Source: CAYRPN01 sp964426135 (GTDB lineage Bacteria > Planctomycetota > Phycisphaerae > Phycisphaerales > Phycisphaeraceae). From it: DNA of 16,664 bases. The stretch covers positions 1 to 16,664 of the forward strand of contig CAYRPN010000127.1 of assembly GCA_964426135.1 (NCBI GenBank), given 5' to 3'. A program made the translations under genes and the position numbers. Positions within the stretch are counted from its first letter, which is position 1, and each line of letters starts with the position of its first letter. The notes beneath the pieces are model-generated. The model was not told the DNA's origin, made no database searches, and worked only from the letters and a program-made list of their open reading frames with translations. Shown here piece by piece: positions 1-7,789 of this stretch.

Positions 1-61
1 CGGAGTCACAGACTCCGGCTCTGACAAGACGAGTACGCATTGGCCGGATGAGCCCAAAGAC

Positions 62-82
62 ATGACTTGAAAATCAAGTCAT
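62..82. repeat. Perfect 9-bp hairpin, 3-nt loop
   Basis: ATGACTTGA (62-70) and TCAAGTCAT (74-82) are perfect reverse complements around AAA. There is no T-tract, so this is not a typical intrinsic terminator. It has the same 9+3+9 design as the hairpin at the right end of the window. Confidence 0.7.
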
Positions 83-92
83 CTCATCTTCG

Positions 93-129
93 CTTCGTGT
101 CCTTTGTGTCCTTTGCGTCCTTTGTGGTT
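93..129. repeat. CTTTGTGTC-type short repeat tract
   Basis: Degenerate units of about 9 bp (GTCCTTTGT, GTCCTTTGC, GTCCTTTGT) end in GTGGTT. The string closely matches the right arm at 9939-9964 and the reverse complement of 9860-9885, so it is a dispersed family with three arms in this window. Only one arm is visible here. Confidence 0.7.
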
Positions 130-408
130 GGACGGAGCAACCCCTGACCAGCGAGAATTGAAAAGCCCTGCCCCGGCCCAACGGACGGAAAGTCAGCCTC
201 GGGCGAACGATGCGGCTCGCCACGGCAACGGGCTGAAATTACCCAGTTTATCACCGGGCCCCTCCGAGCCATTTCGCGCATTTTTCACTATTCGCCCCTC
301 GCGTAGGGACGGTGGCACTGTAAACTGTTTGCTCGCCCGTGAAGGTGGAAATGTTTCCCGGTATCTGTTCTTTTTCCGAACCTGTGTTGTTCTTCTGGAG
401 AGATTGGA

Positions 409-1656
409 ATGAAACGTTCACTATTGCTTGGCGGTGCGGTGCTGTTTGGCGTGGTCGCTGCGTCCGTCCCCGCGCATGCGGTGTTGCTGCCAGGCGATGT
501 CGCCATCGTTGGTTACAACTTCGACGATGCCGATGAACTTGCCATCGTCGCGCTGGAGAATCTTCCCGCAGGCGAGTCAATCAAGTTCACTGACAATGGC
601 TGGTTCGCATCCCAGTCATTCCGCACCGGCGAAGGCATTGCCACTTTCACCGTCCCCGCTGGCGGGATCAGCGCGGGAACCATCGTCAACGTGCCGGTGG
701 GCGCCATGCAGTTCTCGACTAGCGGCGACCAGATTCTGGCTTATCAGGGTCTGGATGCCACCCCGACATTCATCTTCGCACTCAACAGCGATGGCGCGAC
801 CTGGGCAGCCGACGCGACCAGTTCGAATAACTCCTCGCTTCCGCCCTCGACTCCGAATATCGCGATTCCTGAAGTCGACAATGCCATCTTCAACGTCGGT
901 ACACTTGCTACTGGAACGAAAGCAGACTGGCTCACGGCGATTTCGAACACCAGCAACTGGACGACCAACGACACAACGCGGTTCACCATGCCCTCCGGCT
1001 CCATTACGGTGACAGGCGCGGCCCCGCCGCCGCCGCCCTCCGATCCGGGCACGCTGGTCATCACCGGCATCGTCGACGGCGACCTGACCGGCGGTGTGCC
1101 CAAGATCGTCGAGGTGTTCGCCAAGACCGCCATCCCTGATCTCTCCATCTTCTCCCTGGGGATCTTCGCCAATGGCGCGGGCACTGCCACGACCACGTCG
1201 GCGTTTCCCGCAGGATCGCTGGCCGCCGGAGAGTTTCTTTACCTGATCAGTTCCGGCAGCCTCACCGATTTCAATGCCATGTACCCGGGCGAGACGCCGA
1301 TCGTCCTCTCGGCGGTCAACGCCAACGGTGATGATGCGTATCAACTGCTCCGGAATCTGGTTGTCGTGGATGCGTTCGGCGTCGTCGGCTTGGATGGATC
1401 GGGCGAGCCCTGGGAATACACCGACAGCTTCGCGTTCCGCCTGGATGGTTTCGGCCCTAATACGACGTTCACGCTGTCCGAGTGGACCTTCGGCGGGATT
1501 GCCGCCCTCGATGGGCTGGATCGTGCCGGCCATGTCAACGCCCTGGCCAACCTGATCGGCAGCTTTGACGCCGTCACTGTCCCCGAACCCGCCTCCATGC
1601 TCCTGCTCACCAGCATGGGTTCAATGCTCCTCTGGCGTCGGCGCCGCGCGGCGTGA
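409..1656 (+). CDS. PEP-CTERM sorting-domain protein with lamin-tail-like domain
   Basis: A 415-residue exported protein. Residues 1-24 form a signal peptide ending AHA. Residues 25-200 are a Ser/Thr/Asn-rich beta domain opening with NFDDADELAIVALENL and FTDNGW, a pattern I associate with extracellular repeat proteins. A proline linker (about 204-213) leads to a second beta domain (about 214-385; VITGIVDGDLTGG, PKIVEVFAKT) resembling the lamin-tail fold. The C-terminus is a PEP-CTERM tripartite signal: VPEP, a hydrophobic helix, then RRRR. In known systems exosortase cleaves this tail during delivery to the surface or extracellular matrix. The start is supported by GGAGA about 8 nt upstream. 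An intrinsic terminator follows, so this is probably a single-gene unit. Sorting class is confident; the ligand or function is unknown. Confidence 0.9.
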   Translation: MKRSLLLGGAVLFGVVAASVPAHAVLLPGDVAIVGYNFDDADELAIVALENLPAGESIKFTDNGWFASQSFRTGEGIATFTVPAGGISAGTIVNVPVGAMQFSTSGDQILAYQGLDATPTFIFALNSDGATWAADATSSNNSSLPPSTPNIAIPEVDNAIFNVGTLATGTKADWLTAISNTSNWTTNDTTRFTMPSGSITVTGAAPPPPPSDPGTLVITGIVDGDLTGGVPKIVEVFAKTAIPDLSIFSLGIFANGAGTATTTSAFPAGSLAAGEFLYLISSGSLTDFNAMYPGETPIVLSAVNANGDDAYQLLRNLVVVDAFGVVGLDGSGEPWEYTDSFAFRLDGFGPNTTFTLSEWTFGGIAALDGLDRAGHVNALANLIGSFDAVTVPEPASMLLLTSMGSMLLWRRRRAA

Positions 1657-1681
1657 TCCGTCGCACAGCTTCAATCGATTC

Positions 1682-1712
1682 AAGGCGAGCCAACGCGGCT
1701 CGCCTTTTTTTT
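1682..1712 (+). terminator. Intrinsic terminator of the PEP-CTERM gene
   Basis: A perfect 10-bp stem, AAGGCGAGCC (1682-1691) with GGCTCGCCTT (1697-1706), surrounds the loop AACGC and runs into eight T residues (1705-1712). It lies 26 nt after the stop codon. It is the clearest rho-independent terminator in the window. Confidence 0.92.
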
Positions 1713-2016
1713 CTGCGCGAAGACTAGTCCGGCGGGCCGGATACGGCCCGGCTCGCTGGATACGGCGCGGCTCGCTGCGCTCCGCCTGGCGCGCCTGTGA
1801 CGTCTGTATCGCCTGCGTCATCGCTTCGCCGGCGCACCTTTCCATCGCGCGTTCCCCCACCTTATCTGACCCCACCCGCCTGCCGATCAACTCTGCGGAT
1901 GCATGCCTGCGCCTGCTCGGCTTCGGCCGTGCGCCGGTGAAGAGCGCGCTCCTGACAGGCGTTGTCGCAGCAGCCACCGTTCCCCGACCTGGTCGATCAA
2001 TCACGAGGAATCACGC
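1713..2016. other. Region upstream of pilT, small tandem duplication
   Basis: No gene is supported. A unit of about 19 bp beginning GGATACGGC and ending GGCTCGCTG occurs twice in tandem (1739-1777). The remainder probably holds the promoter of the pilus block, but no clear -35/-10 pair was found. An in-frame ATG at 1903 would add 38 low-complexity residues to PilT; it was rejected in favour of 2017. Confidence 0.5.
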
Positions 2017-3072
2017 ATGAACCTGGACACGATTCTGAAACGCGCACTGGAACTGGGGGCGTCCGACATTCACCTGGTCGCCGGGCATCCGCCCACCGTG
2101 CGCGTGCATACCGCCATGACGCCGCTGGACTATCCGGTCATCACGCCCGAGTCCGGCATGCGCATGCTGCAGCACATGGCGTCGGAAGAGCAGTTGAAAG
2201 TGTTCGAGCGCATCAAGGACGTGGACTTCTCGTATGAAGTGCCGGGCCTGGGCCGCTTCCGCGTCAATGCCCACATGCAGAAGCAGCAGGTCGGCATCTC
2301 CATGCGCGCGATCAAGGAACAGGTGCCGATGCTCAACGATCTGAACCTGCCCGACGTGATCCGTCGGCTGACCTATCTGCCCGCGGGCCTGATCCTGGTC
2401 ACGGGCGACACCGGTTCGGGCAAGAGCACCACCCTGGCCGCGATGATTCAGGAAATGAACAAGCGGTATCACAAACACATCATCACGCTGGAAGACCCGA
2501 TCGAGTACGCGCTGGTGAGCGAGAAGTCGCTGATCGAGCAGCGCGAGCTTGGCCCCGACGTGCCGAGCTTCGCCAGCGGCCTGCGTCACGTGCTGCGTCA
2601 GGATCCGGACATCATCCTGGTCGGCGAAATGCGCGACCTGGAGACCACCGCCGCCGCCATCACCGCGGCTGAAACGGGCCACCTCGTGCTCAGCACGCTG
2701 CACACGTGCAACGCCTCGCAGACCTGCGAGCGCATCATCGACATGTACCCGGCCGACCAGCAGAACCAGATTCGCTCGATGCTGGCCAACACGCTGCAGG
2801 CGGTGGTGTCGCAGTGTCTGTTCAAGCGCACGGACAAGAAGGGCATGGTGCCCGGCACCGAGGTGCTTTTGTGTACGCCGGCGGTGCGCAACCTGGTGCG
2901 CGAGAACCGCGTGTTTGAAATTCCCAACGTCATCGAGACGAACCGGGCGATGGGCATGAACACGCTGGACAACTCGATCGCGGAGCTCTACTTCAACGGC
3001 ATGATCAGCCGGGACGACGCGATCAGCCAGGCGTCGTACCCGGAGAAGCTGGAACGCATGCTGGCGGCGTGA
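2017..3072 (+). CDS. pilT: Type IV pilus retraction ATPase PilT
   Basis: A hexameric cytoplasmic ATPase that depolymerises type IV pili and powers twitching motility, adhesion and DNA uptake. The product has 351 residues, typical for PilT. It opens with the family N-terminus (LELGASDIHLVAGHPP). The Walker A motif GDTGSGKST is at 130-138, the Asp box ITLEDPIEY at about 156-164, the Walker B segment DIILVGEMRD at 198-207, and the His box GHLVLSTLHT at 221-230. AVRNLVRE (289-296) matches the AIRNLIRE retraction motif that separates PilT from PilB and GspE. The start at 2017 fits the conserved N-terminus and has GAGGA about 8 nt upstream. pilC follows after 125 bp on the same strand. PilU is the main alternative, but the complete motif set and length favour PilT. 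Confidence 0.96.
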   Translation: MNLDTILKRALELGASDIHLVAGHPPTVRVHTAMTPLDYPVITPESGMRMLQHMASEEQLKVFERIKDVDFSYEVPGLGRFRVNAHMQKQQVGISMRAIKEQVPMLNDLNLPDVIRRLTYLPAGLILVTGDTGSGKSTTLAAMIQEMNKRYHKHIITLEDPIEYALVSEKSLIEQRELGPDVPSFASGLRHVLRQDPDIILVGEMRDLETTAAAITAAETGHLVLSTLHTCNASQTCERIIDMYPADQQNQIRSMLANTLQAVVSQCLFKRTDKKGMVPGTEVLLCTPAVRNLVRENRVFEIPNVIETNRAMGMNTLDNSIAELYFNGMISRDDAISQASYPEKLERMLAA

Positions 3073-3075
3073 GGA

Positions 3076-3187
3076 AGGGAAAGGGCCGAGGGAAGAAGGG
3101 CCGAGGGCCAAGGGTGAAGAAGCCCTATGCGCAGCGGTTCGTCATCCTCCGTCCCTTGGCCCTTGGCCCTCCACCCTTGGCCCTTTG
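3076..3187. repeat. Purine/pyrimidine inverted repeat between pilT and pilC
   Basis: The left side (about 3076-3115) has repeated AAGGGCCGAGGG-type units and the right side (about 3151-3187) has CCCTTGGCCC units, the approximate reverse complement. Pairing is imperfect but extensive, for example AAAGGGCC with GGCCCTTT. The right arm ends next to the pilC ribosome binding site (GAGGA, 3187-3191). Confidence 0.7.
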
Positions 3188-3197
3188 AGGAATCCCC

Positions 3198-4421
3198 ATG
3201 CCCAGTTACCGATACCAAGTGAAAAACACCGGCGGGCAACTCTCCACCGGCGTGCTCACCGCCGCCACCGCGATGGAAGCCGCCCAGGCGCTGCGCGCCA
3301 AGGGCAACCAGGTGCTGCAGCTCACCGCCTCGGGCGGCGAGACGAAATCGCTTTCGCAGAAGCTGGCGGCGCTCAACTTCTCCTCAGGCCCGTCGCAGCG
3401 CGACATCCTCAACTTCACCACCCAGCTCGCCGTCATGATCCGCGCCGGCATCAGCCTGCGCGTCGCCCTCGACGGCATCGCCGAGCAGACCGACAACCCC
3501 AAGTTCCGCGCCATGCTCGTGCAGATGAAGCAGGACGTCGAAGCCGGCAAGCAGTTCTCCGAAGCGCTCGCCAAGCATCCCAAGCAGTTCAGCGCCCTCT
3601 ACGTGAACATGGTCCGGGCCTCCGAAATGTCCGGCTCGTTCTCGCACATGCTCGACCGCATCGCCACTTACCTCGCGCAGCAGATCGAGACGCGCTCGAT
3701 GGTCATCGGCGCGATGATTTATCCCTCGGTCATCGCCGCGCTGGCGGTGGGCGTGACGTTCTTCCTGCTCACCTTCGTGCTGCCCCGCTTCGCGCAGGTG
3801 TTCGAGGGCAAAGAGTCCGCGCTGCCCTGGCCTACGAAATTTCTCATGGGTCTGTCGGCGTTCATGGAGGTGTGGTGGTGGGCGGTGCTGCTGGGAATCC
3901 TGGCGGCGCTGACCGGCGTGTTCCTGCTCGTCCGCACGGAACCGGGCGCCTGGTGGTTCGACCGCATCAAGCTGAAGGTGCCGCTCTTCAAGAAAATGTT
4001 CCGCGCCCTCTACATCAGCCGATCGCTGCACACCATGGGCGAACTGGTCAACGCCGGCGTGCCCATGCTCGACACCCTCAAAATCACCGGCGACATCAGC
4101 GGCAACCGCCTGTTCAAGCGGCTGTGGCGCACGGTCTACAACACCGTCAAGCAGGGCAAGAAGATCGTCCACTCGCTCGCCAAAAGTCCGCTGCTGCCCA
4201 AGAGCGTCGTGCAGATGATTTCCGCGGGCGAAGAGTCCGGAAAGCTCGGCGAAGTGCTCGACCAGATCAGCACCTACTACACCAAGCAACTGAAGGAAGT
4301 CATCAAACGCGTCACCAGCATGATCGAACCGATCATGATCATCCTCATGGGCTCGATCGTCGGTTTCATCGCGATGGCGATCATCCTGCCGATCTTCAAG
4401 CTCTCTTCGATGGTGAAGTGA
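3198..4421 (+). CDS. pilC: Type IV pilus inner-membrane platform protein PilC
   Basis: A 407-residue integral membrane protein of the GspF/PilC family. It forms the inner-membrane platform on which the PilB and PilT ATPases act to add or remove pilin subunits. The N-terminus (YRYQVKNTGGQLSTG) is the typical PilC beginning. Two T2SSF domains are visible, about 70-190 and 275-395. Each has a cytoplasmic helical bundle (FTTQLAVMIRAGISL; LHTMGELVNAGVPML), and a conserved GE or SE segment (RASEMSGSF; SAGEESGKLGEVL) lies near each membrane span. Hydrophobic segments lie at about 170-200, 230-250 and 375-400. GAGGA lies 7 nt before the ATG. It lies between pilT and three minor pilin genes and is probably co-transcribed with them. 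GspF is the alternative, but the pilT neighbour favours a pilus. Confidence 0.95.
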   Translation: MPSYRYQVKNTGGQLSTGVLTAATAMEAAQALRAKGNQVLQLTASGGETKSLSQKLAALNFSSGPSQRDILNFTTQLAVMIRAGISLRVALDGIAEQTDNPKFRAMLVQMKQDVEAGKQFSEALAKHPKQFSALYVNMVRASEMSGSFSHMLDRIATYLAQQIETRSMVIGAMIYPSVIAALAVGVTFFLLTFVLPRFAQVFEGKESALPWPTKFLMGLSAFMEVWWWAVLLGILAALTGVFLLVRTEPGAWWFDRIKLKVPLFKKMFRALYISRSLHTMGELVNAGVPMLDTLKITGDISGNRLFKRLWRTVYNTVKQGKKIVHSLAKSPLLPKSVVQMISAGEESGKLGEVLDQISTYYTKQLKEVIKRVTSMIEPIMIILMGSIVGFIAMAIILPIFKLSSMVK

Positions 4422-4471
4422 GGAGTGAGGAGATCGAAAGGAGCCGCCCACGAAAAAGGCCGCAGCTTCGG

Positions 4472-4561
4472 CGTAGGGTGCGTCAAGTCCGCGCGGACGC
4501 ACCACGGTCTACTGGAGACTCAAGAGGGTGCGTCCGCGCAGAGCCTTGACGCACCCTACGC
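4472..4561. repeat. Paired palindromic element, copy A (BIME-like)
   Basis: The left arm begins GTAGGGTGCGTCAAG and ends GCGGACGCACC. The right arm, starting at 4527, is its near-perfect reverse complement, differing by a 2-nt indel around GGCTCT/TC. Each arm can also fold by itself, since GGTGCGTC pairs with GACGCACC, so the element is two hairpin units head to head around an unrelated spacer of about 22 bp. A second copy lies at 12267-12373 with nearly identical arms and a different, longer spacer. No transposase is nearby. Confidence 0.88.
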
Positions 4562-4694
4562 GATGGCCGAGTCCGCTTATCCGGCTTGGGCAAGCGACGA
4601 AGGTTACCGGATTGATCGCGGCGTTTGGATGGCCCGCGCGCCAATCGTAGATTTCATTGTGGCAGGTTCAGTGAGGTGGATGAAGGTGCGTTCC

Positions 4695-5285
4695 ATGCCA
4701 ACCCGCAATCCGAAATCCGAAGTCCGAAATCGCCTTCGCGCCCGCGGCTTCACCCTCATCGAGGCGGCGCTGACCACGGTCATCATCAGCACCGGCGTGC
4801 TGGCGATCCTGGCGGCGCAGCAGGCGTTTCATCGCAAGAACGACTGGTCGCAGCGCGTGGGCACCGGGATGCAGTTGGCCAACGAGCTGCGCGAGATGAC
4901 GATGGTGCTGCCGTTGAACGACCCGATCACCGGCAGCGCGAACCTGGGGCCTGAGGACGGGGAAGCCTCGGTCGCCGACTTCGACGATCTCGACGATTTC
5001 GCCGGCGCCGTGGCCGAGAGCGGCTACGGCGCGGGCATCACGTTCGATCCGCCGATCAACGCCCTGCGGCAGGAGATCGAGAACATGCCCGGCTGGTCGC
5101 AGAAGATCGAAGTCGCCAACGTGCTGCCGGACAACATCAGCGCGACGACCACACAGCCGCTGGGCACGACGGAAATGATGCGGGTGAAGGTGACGGTGTA
5201 CTACCAGAGCCCGCAGGATGTGAAGGCGAACATCGAGCCCCGCGTGATCACGACGCTGTCGTGGGTGGTGGGGGAGACGGAGTGA
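4695..5285 (+). CDS. Type IV prepilin-like protein, PilV-like minor pilin
   Basis: A 196-residue prepilin. Residues 1-18 form a basic leader ending RARG. The prepilin peptidase site follows as G|FTLIEAALTT, with Phe at +1 and Glu at +5, then a hydrophobic helix (about 19-42). The rest is a soluble domain with no motif I recognise; the gene order and VIISTGVLAILAAQQA resemble PilV. It is presumably processed by PilD and inserted as a minor pilin that primes or tips the fibre. The start at 4695 has AAGGTG 6 nt upstream; an ATG at 4680 is possible but has poor spacing. Leader residues NPKSEVRN are encoded by a 7-bp DNA repeat (4706-4732). Upstream in-frame extensions run through the palindromic element and were rejected. 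Confidence 0.85.
   Translation: MPTRNPKSEVRNRLRARGFTLIEAALTTVIISTGVLAILAAQQAFHRKNDWSQRVGTGMQLANELREMTMVLPLNDPITGSANLGPEDGEASVADFDDLDDFAGAVAESGYGAGITFDPPINALRQEIENMPGWSQKIEVANVLPDNISATTTQPLGTTEMMRVKVTVYYQSPQDVKANIEPRVITTLSWVVGETE
4706..4732 (+). repeat. 7-bp AATCCGA-type repeat inside the pilin leader codons
   Basis: About 3.8 imperfect copies of AATCCGA are translated as NPKSEVRN in the prepilin leader. This is the same family as the arrays at 5287-5538 and 7790-8046. Confidence 0.85.
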
Positions 5286-5286
5286 G

Positions 5287-5538
5287 GGAGATTTCGGGGA
5301 GATTTCGGATTTGGGATTTCGGATTTCGGATGTGGAGTGATGGATGTGAGACTTGGGATTTGAGATTTGAGATTTGAGATTTGAGATTTGAGATTTGAGA
5401 TTTCAGATTTGAGATTTCAGATTTGAGATTTCAGATGTCGGTCCTGTGACTCATCGAACGCGGATTGCAAGCCTGAATCGGCAAATCCGAAATCCGAAGT
5501 CCAAAATCCGAAATCCGAAATCCCAAATCCGAAATCTG
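5287..5538. repeat. Long inverted heptamer-repeat array between the PilV-like and PilX-like genes
   Basis: About 5287-5436 consists of GATTTNN heptamers: GATTTCG and GATTTGG first, then a run of GATTTGA. After an interval of about 45 bp, 5481-5538 carries the same family in the opposite orientation (AATCCGA, AATCCCA). The arms are complementary and could form a long imperfect hairpin in DNA or RNA. The GATTTGA version reads through a TGA stop in every plus-strand frame; the AATCCGA version has none. There is no spacer/repeat alternation, so it is not a CRISPR array. Confidence 0.9.
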
Positions 5539-5563
5539 CCTTGGCCTCGCTTCGGAGGTCGCA

Positions 5564-5567
5564 GGAG
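5564..5567 (+). promoter_or_regulatory. Ribosome binding site deciding the PilX-like start
   Basis: GGAG lies 7 nt before the ATG at 5575. It places the start there and not at the upstream in-frame ATG at 5446, whose reading would pass through the heptamer array. Confidence 0.75.
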
Positions 5568-5574
5568 TTTGAAC

Positions 5575-7785
5575 ATGACGATTCGACACAAATCCTCTCT
5601 CGTGCGTCGTCCGCGTCAGCGCGGCGCGGTGTCGATCCTCGCGATGCTGTTCCTGGTGATCTTCTCGTCGCTGGCGGCGGCGATGGCGATCGTGGCGCAG
5701 GGCAATCTCAGCGTCGCCGACAGCCAGCGCAAGATCAACCGTTCGCTCGCCGCGGCCGAGACCGGCATGCGCTTCGTCGTGCACCGCCTCAACCAGATCA
5801 CCGCCGAGGTGAAAACCGTCGACGGCCAGATCACCACCGACAACGCGCCGCAGCTTTGGGACGAGACCCGCGCGGCTCTCATCGATTCCTTTTCCCTCGA
5901 GGTCCACAACCAGGCGGAGCCCTACGAATCCGGCAGCATTCTGCACTTGGGCCCCATCGCCGTGGGCCCCGGCGAGCCGACTTTCACCGCCACGTTCACC
6001 CCGCACCCGATCGCCGGCGAGGACTACAGCTCGACGTACTACCAGCGTCCGCCCTATTCCACGATGACGCCGGCGGTTTCCGCCGCGGCGCCGCTGGATG
6101 CGACGTGGATTCGCGTGAAGGTGACGGCTTTCGACGGACCTTCGACGACCAAGGTGACGCGCTCGATCCAGATGGATTTCCGCATGACGAAGAAGATCGA
6201 GTTCGCGATCCTCTCCAAGAGCCGCGTCATGATCGGACGCAACGTCATGATCGACGGCAACATCGGCAGCCGGTTCCTGGAGACGCACCTGCCCAACGGT
6301 CACCCGGTGCAGATGGTCAGCGATTTCCGCGGCATCAGCAATGCGCTGGATGACGACCTGGACATGCTCGTCGGCTCGCTCGTCACCAATGACGAAGACG
6401 GCGACAACCGCCTGAACCTCGCCAAGGACGCGGAGATGAGCGGCATCCCCGATCCGGCGGCGCTCGACACCAATGGCGACGGCTACATCGACGATCAGGA
6501 CTTTTTCCTCGCTCGCTTCGACACCAACGGCGACGGCAAGGTGAGCGCGATTGAGCTGGACACCAACAACTTCGTCGACCGCGCCCAACTGCTCGAACTC
6601 ATCGACACCTTCGGCGATCCCGGCCGGCCCGGATACAACGACGGCGTCATCGACTCGCTCGACCGCTATGCGAAAATCCAGGGCCAGATCATGATCACCG
6701 CCGAGCAGCAGGGCTGGCTCGATGGCGCGGCCCAGGGCGCGATCCAGGATTATTTCCTCGGCGCGATCCGCCCGGACCGCAACAAGCCCCCGCTGACTTT
6801 TGAGGCGGCGAACGTGCACGAGTTCGGCCCGCAGGACTTCGATGTCACCACCTTCCGCAACCTCGCCAGCGGCGATCTGGCCTCGCAGGCCACGCAGCAG
6901 GCATCGCTCAACGATCCGATGAATCCCTCCTCGCCCCAGCCGCTGGGCACGCAGGTCACGGAGGAAGTGCCCTATGGCTCGGCCCATCCGTATGACTACT
7001 ACGACCGCCCCGTCTACAAGAACATGACCTTCACCAATGTGAAGATTCCCAAAGGAACCAACGCGCTCTTCGACAACTGCAAGTTCATCGGTTGCACCTT
7101 CATCGAAAGCGAAACGAGCAACACGGACGTGTTCTACAACTATGCAGGCATCCAGGAGCAGAACGGCGCGGTCAAGTACCCGGACAAGGCCGCGGTCGTC
7201 AACGGCAGCACCGTCGCCAACACGAAGTCTCTTGGCAACAACATCCGCTTCCAGAGCTGCACGTTTGAGGGCTCCGTCGTCACCGACGCGCCGGAGGAAT
7301 TCACGCACGTCCGCAACAAGCTGGCGTTCACCGGCAAGACGCAGTTCAAGATCGACGACTCGACCAACCTCACGCAGGATCAGAAGGATCTCTATCGCCG
7401 CAGCACGATTCTCGCGCCGCACTATTCGATCGAAATGGGCACCTTCGTCAGCCCCGCCGACTCGAACGAAACCGTCAAGCTCACCGGCACCATCGTCGCA
7501 GGCCTGATCGATATGCGCGGCCAGGTCAAGATCAGCGGCACGCTCATGACCACCTTCGAACCCAAAAGCGACACCGGCCCCGTCATCGGCGAAACCAGCC
7601 CCAACTACAACACCACCATCGGCTACTTCCCCTCCACCGAAGGCGACCTGGAATCGGAGTTGCCGCCCAACGGCGTCGGCGTCGTCCAGATCAAGTACGA
7701 CCCCAGCATTCCCCTGCCCGACGGCATTCTCGGCCCGATCACCATCGAAGCCAGCGCCGAGACATGGTTCGAGGCGGGCGAGTGA
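5575..7785 (+). CDS. Large PilX-like minor pilin or tip protein with EF-hand-like loops
   Basis: A 736-residue protein with a PilX-type N-terminus: basic residues 1-16, then RGAVSILAML and a single membrane helix (about 18-41), then SRK/NRS and AAAETG, as in pilus assembly PilX proteins. Glu at +5, usual in pilins, is absent (Leu instead), as in GspK-like capping subunits. Calcium-loop-like sequences cluster at 272-363: DEDGDNRLN (273-281), DTNGDGYIDDQD (298-309), DTNGDGKVSAIE (316-327) and a weaker YNDGVIDSLD. The C-terminal third contains short repeats (MTFTNVKI, ALFDNCKFIGCTFI, FQSCTFEGSVV) suggesting a beta-helix. Typical PilX proteins are under about 200 residues, so this one is greatly enlarged. 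I infer a calcium-stabilised tip or adhesin-like subunit; GspK-like capping is the alternative. Confidence 0.82.
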   Translation: MTIRHKSSLVRRPRQRGAVSILAMLFLVIFSSLAAAMAIVAQGNLSVADSQRKINRSLAAAETGMRFVVHRLNQITAEVKTVDGQITTDNAPQLWDETRAALIDSFSLEVHNQAEPYESGSILHLGPIAVGPGEPTFTATFTPHPIAGEDYSSTYYQRPPYSTMTPAVSAAAPLDATWIRVKVTAFDGPSTTKVTRSIQMDFRMTKKIEFAILSKSRVMIGRNVMIDGNIGSRFLETHLPNGHPVQMVSDFRGISNALDDDLDMLVGSLVTNDEDGDNRLNLAKDAEMSGIPDPAALDTNGDGYIDDQDFFLARFDTNGDGKVSAIELDTNNFVDRAQLLELIDTFGDPGRPGYNDGVIDSLDRYAKIQGQIMITAEQQGWLDGAAQGAIQDYFLGAIRPDRNKPPLTFEAANVHEFGPQDFDVTTFRNLASGDLASQATQQASLNDPMNPSSPQPLGTQVTEEVPYGSAHPYDYYDRPVYKNMTFTNVKIPKGTNALFDNCKFIGCTFIESETSNTDVFYNYAGIQEQNGAVKYPDKAAVVNGSTVANTKSLGNNIRFQSCTFEGSVVTDAPEEFTHVRNKLAFTGKTQFKIDDSTNLTQDQKDLYRRSTILAPHYSIEMGTFVSPADSNETVKLTGTIVAGLIDMRGQVKISGTLMTTFEPKSDTGPVIGETSPNYNTTIGYFPSTEGDLESELPPNGVGVVQIKYDPSIPLPDGILGPITIEASAETWFEAGE

Positions 7786-7789
7786 AGAT

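Larger units (their letters stand above)
1..408. other. Intergenic leader region with hairpins and a short-repeat tract
   Basis: No convincing gene is seen. The region holds a 7-bp hairpin (1-17, arms CGGAGTC and GACTCCG), a 9-bp hairpin with a 3-nt loop (62-82), and a tract of GTCCTTTGT-like units (93-129) of the same family as the inverted pair at 9860-9964. The open frame at 104-412 starts inside this tract and has no recognisable protein features. The rest, about 240-408, is the likely promoter and 5' untranslated region of the PEP-CTERM gene, but no clear -35/-10 pair could be assigned. Confidence 0.6.

Noticed and set aside
313..333. Sigma-54-like promoter (TGGCAC and a downstream TTTGC) before the PEP-CTERM gene
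   Set aside because: The spacing between the GG and GC elements is about 5 bp too long for a -24/-12 promoter, although sigma-54 control of PEP-CTERM genes is known in other bacteria.
104..412. Small 102-codon gene upstream of the PEP-CTERM gene
   Set aside because: It begins inside a short-repeat tract, has low-complexity composition, and shows neither a ribosome binding site nor a domain.
2011..4505. Long minus-strand frames opposite pilT (2011-3111) and pilC (3384-4505)
   Set aside because: They are antisense shadows of highly conserved genes, with His/Arg/Asp-rich compositions and no recognisable domain.
3185..4549. A 454-codon plus-strand frame overlapping pilC in another frame
   Set aside because: The composition is Arg/His/Ala-rich with no motifs, while the pilC frame encodes a full family protein with a good ribosome binding site.
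4425..4694. N-terminal extension of the PilV-like gene back to 4425
   Set aside because: It would be translated from the palindromic element and would put 90 residues before a prepilin leader. The ATG at 4695 has correctly spaced AAGGTG.
5287..5538. CRISPR array
   Set aside because: The repeats are contiguous 7-mers without unique spacers, and no cas gene is present.
5431..7422. A 663-codon open frame on the minus strand opposite the PilX-like gene
   Set aside because: It lies antisense to a gene with clear pilin and EF-hand features, is rich in Arg, Val, His and Asp as GC-rich antisense frames are, and shows no family motif or ribosome binding site.
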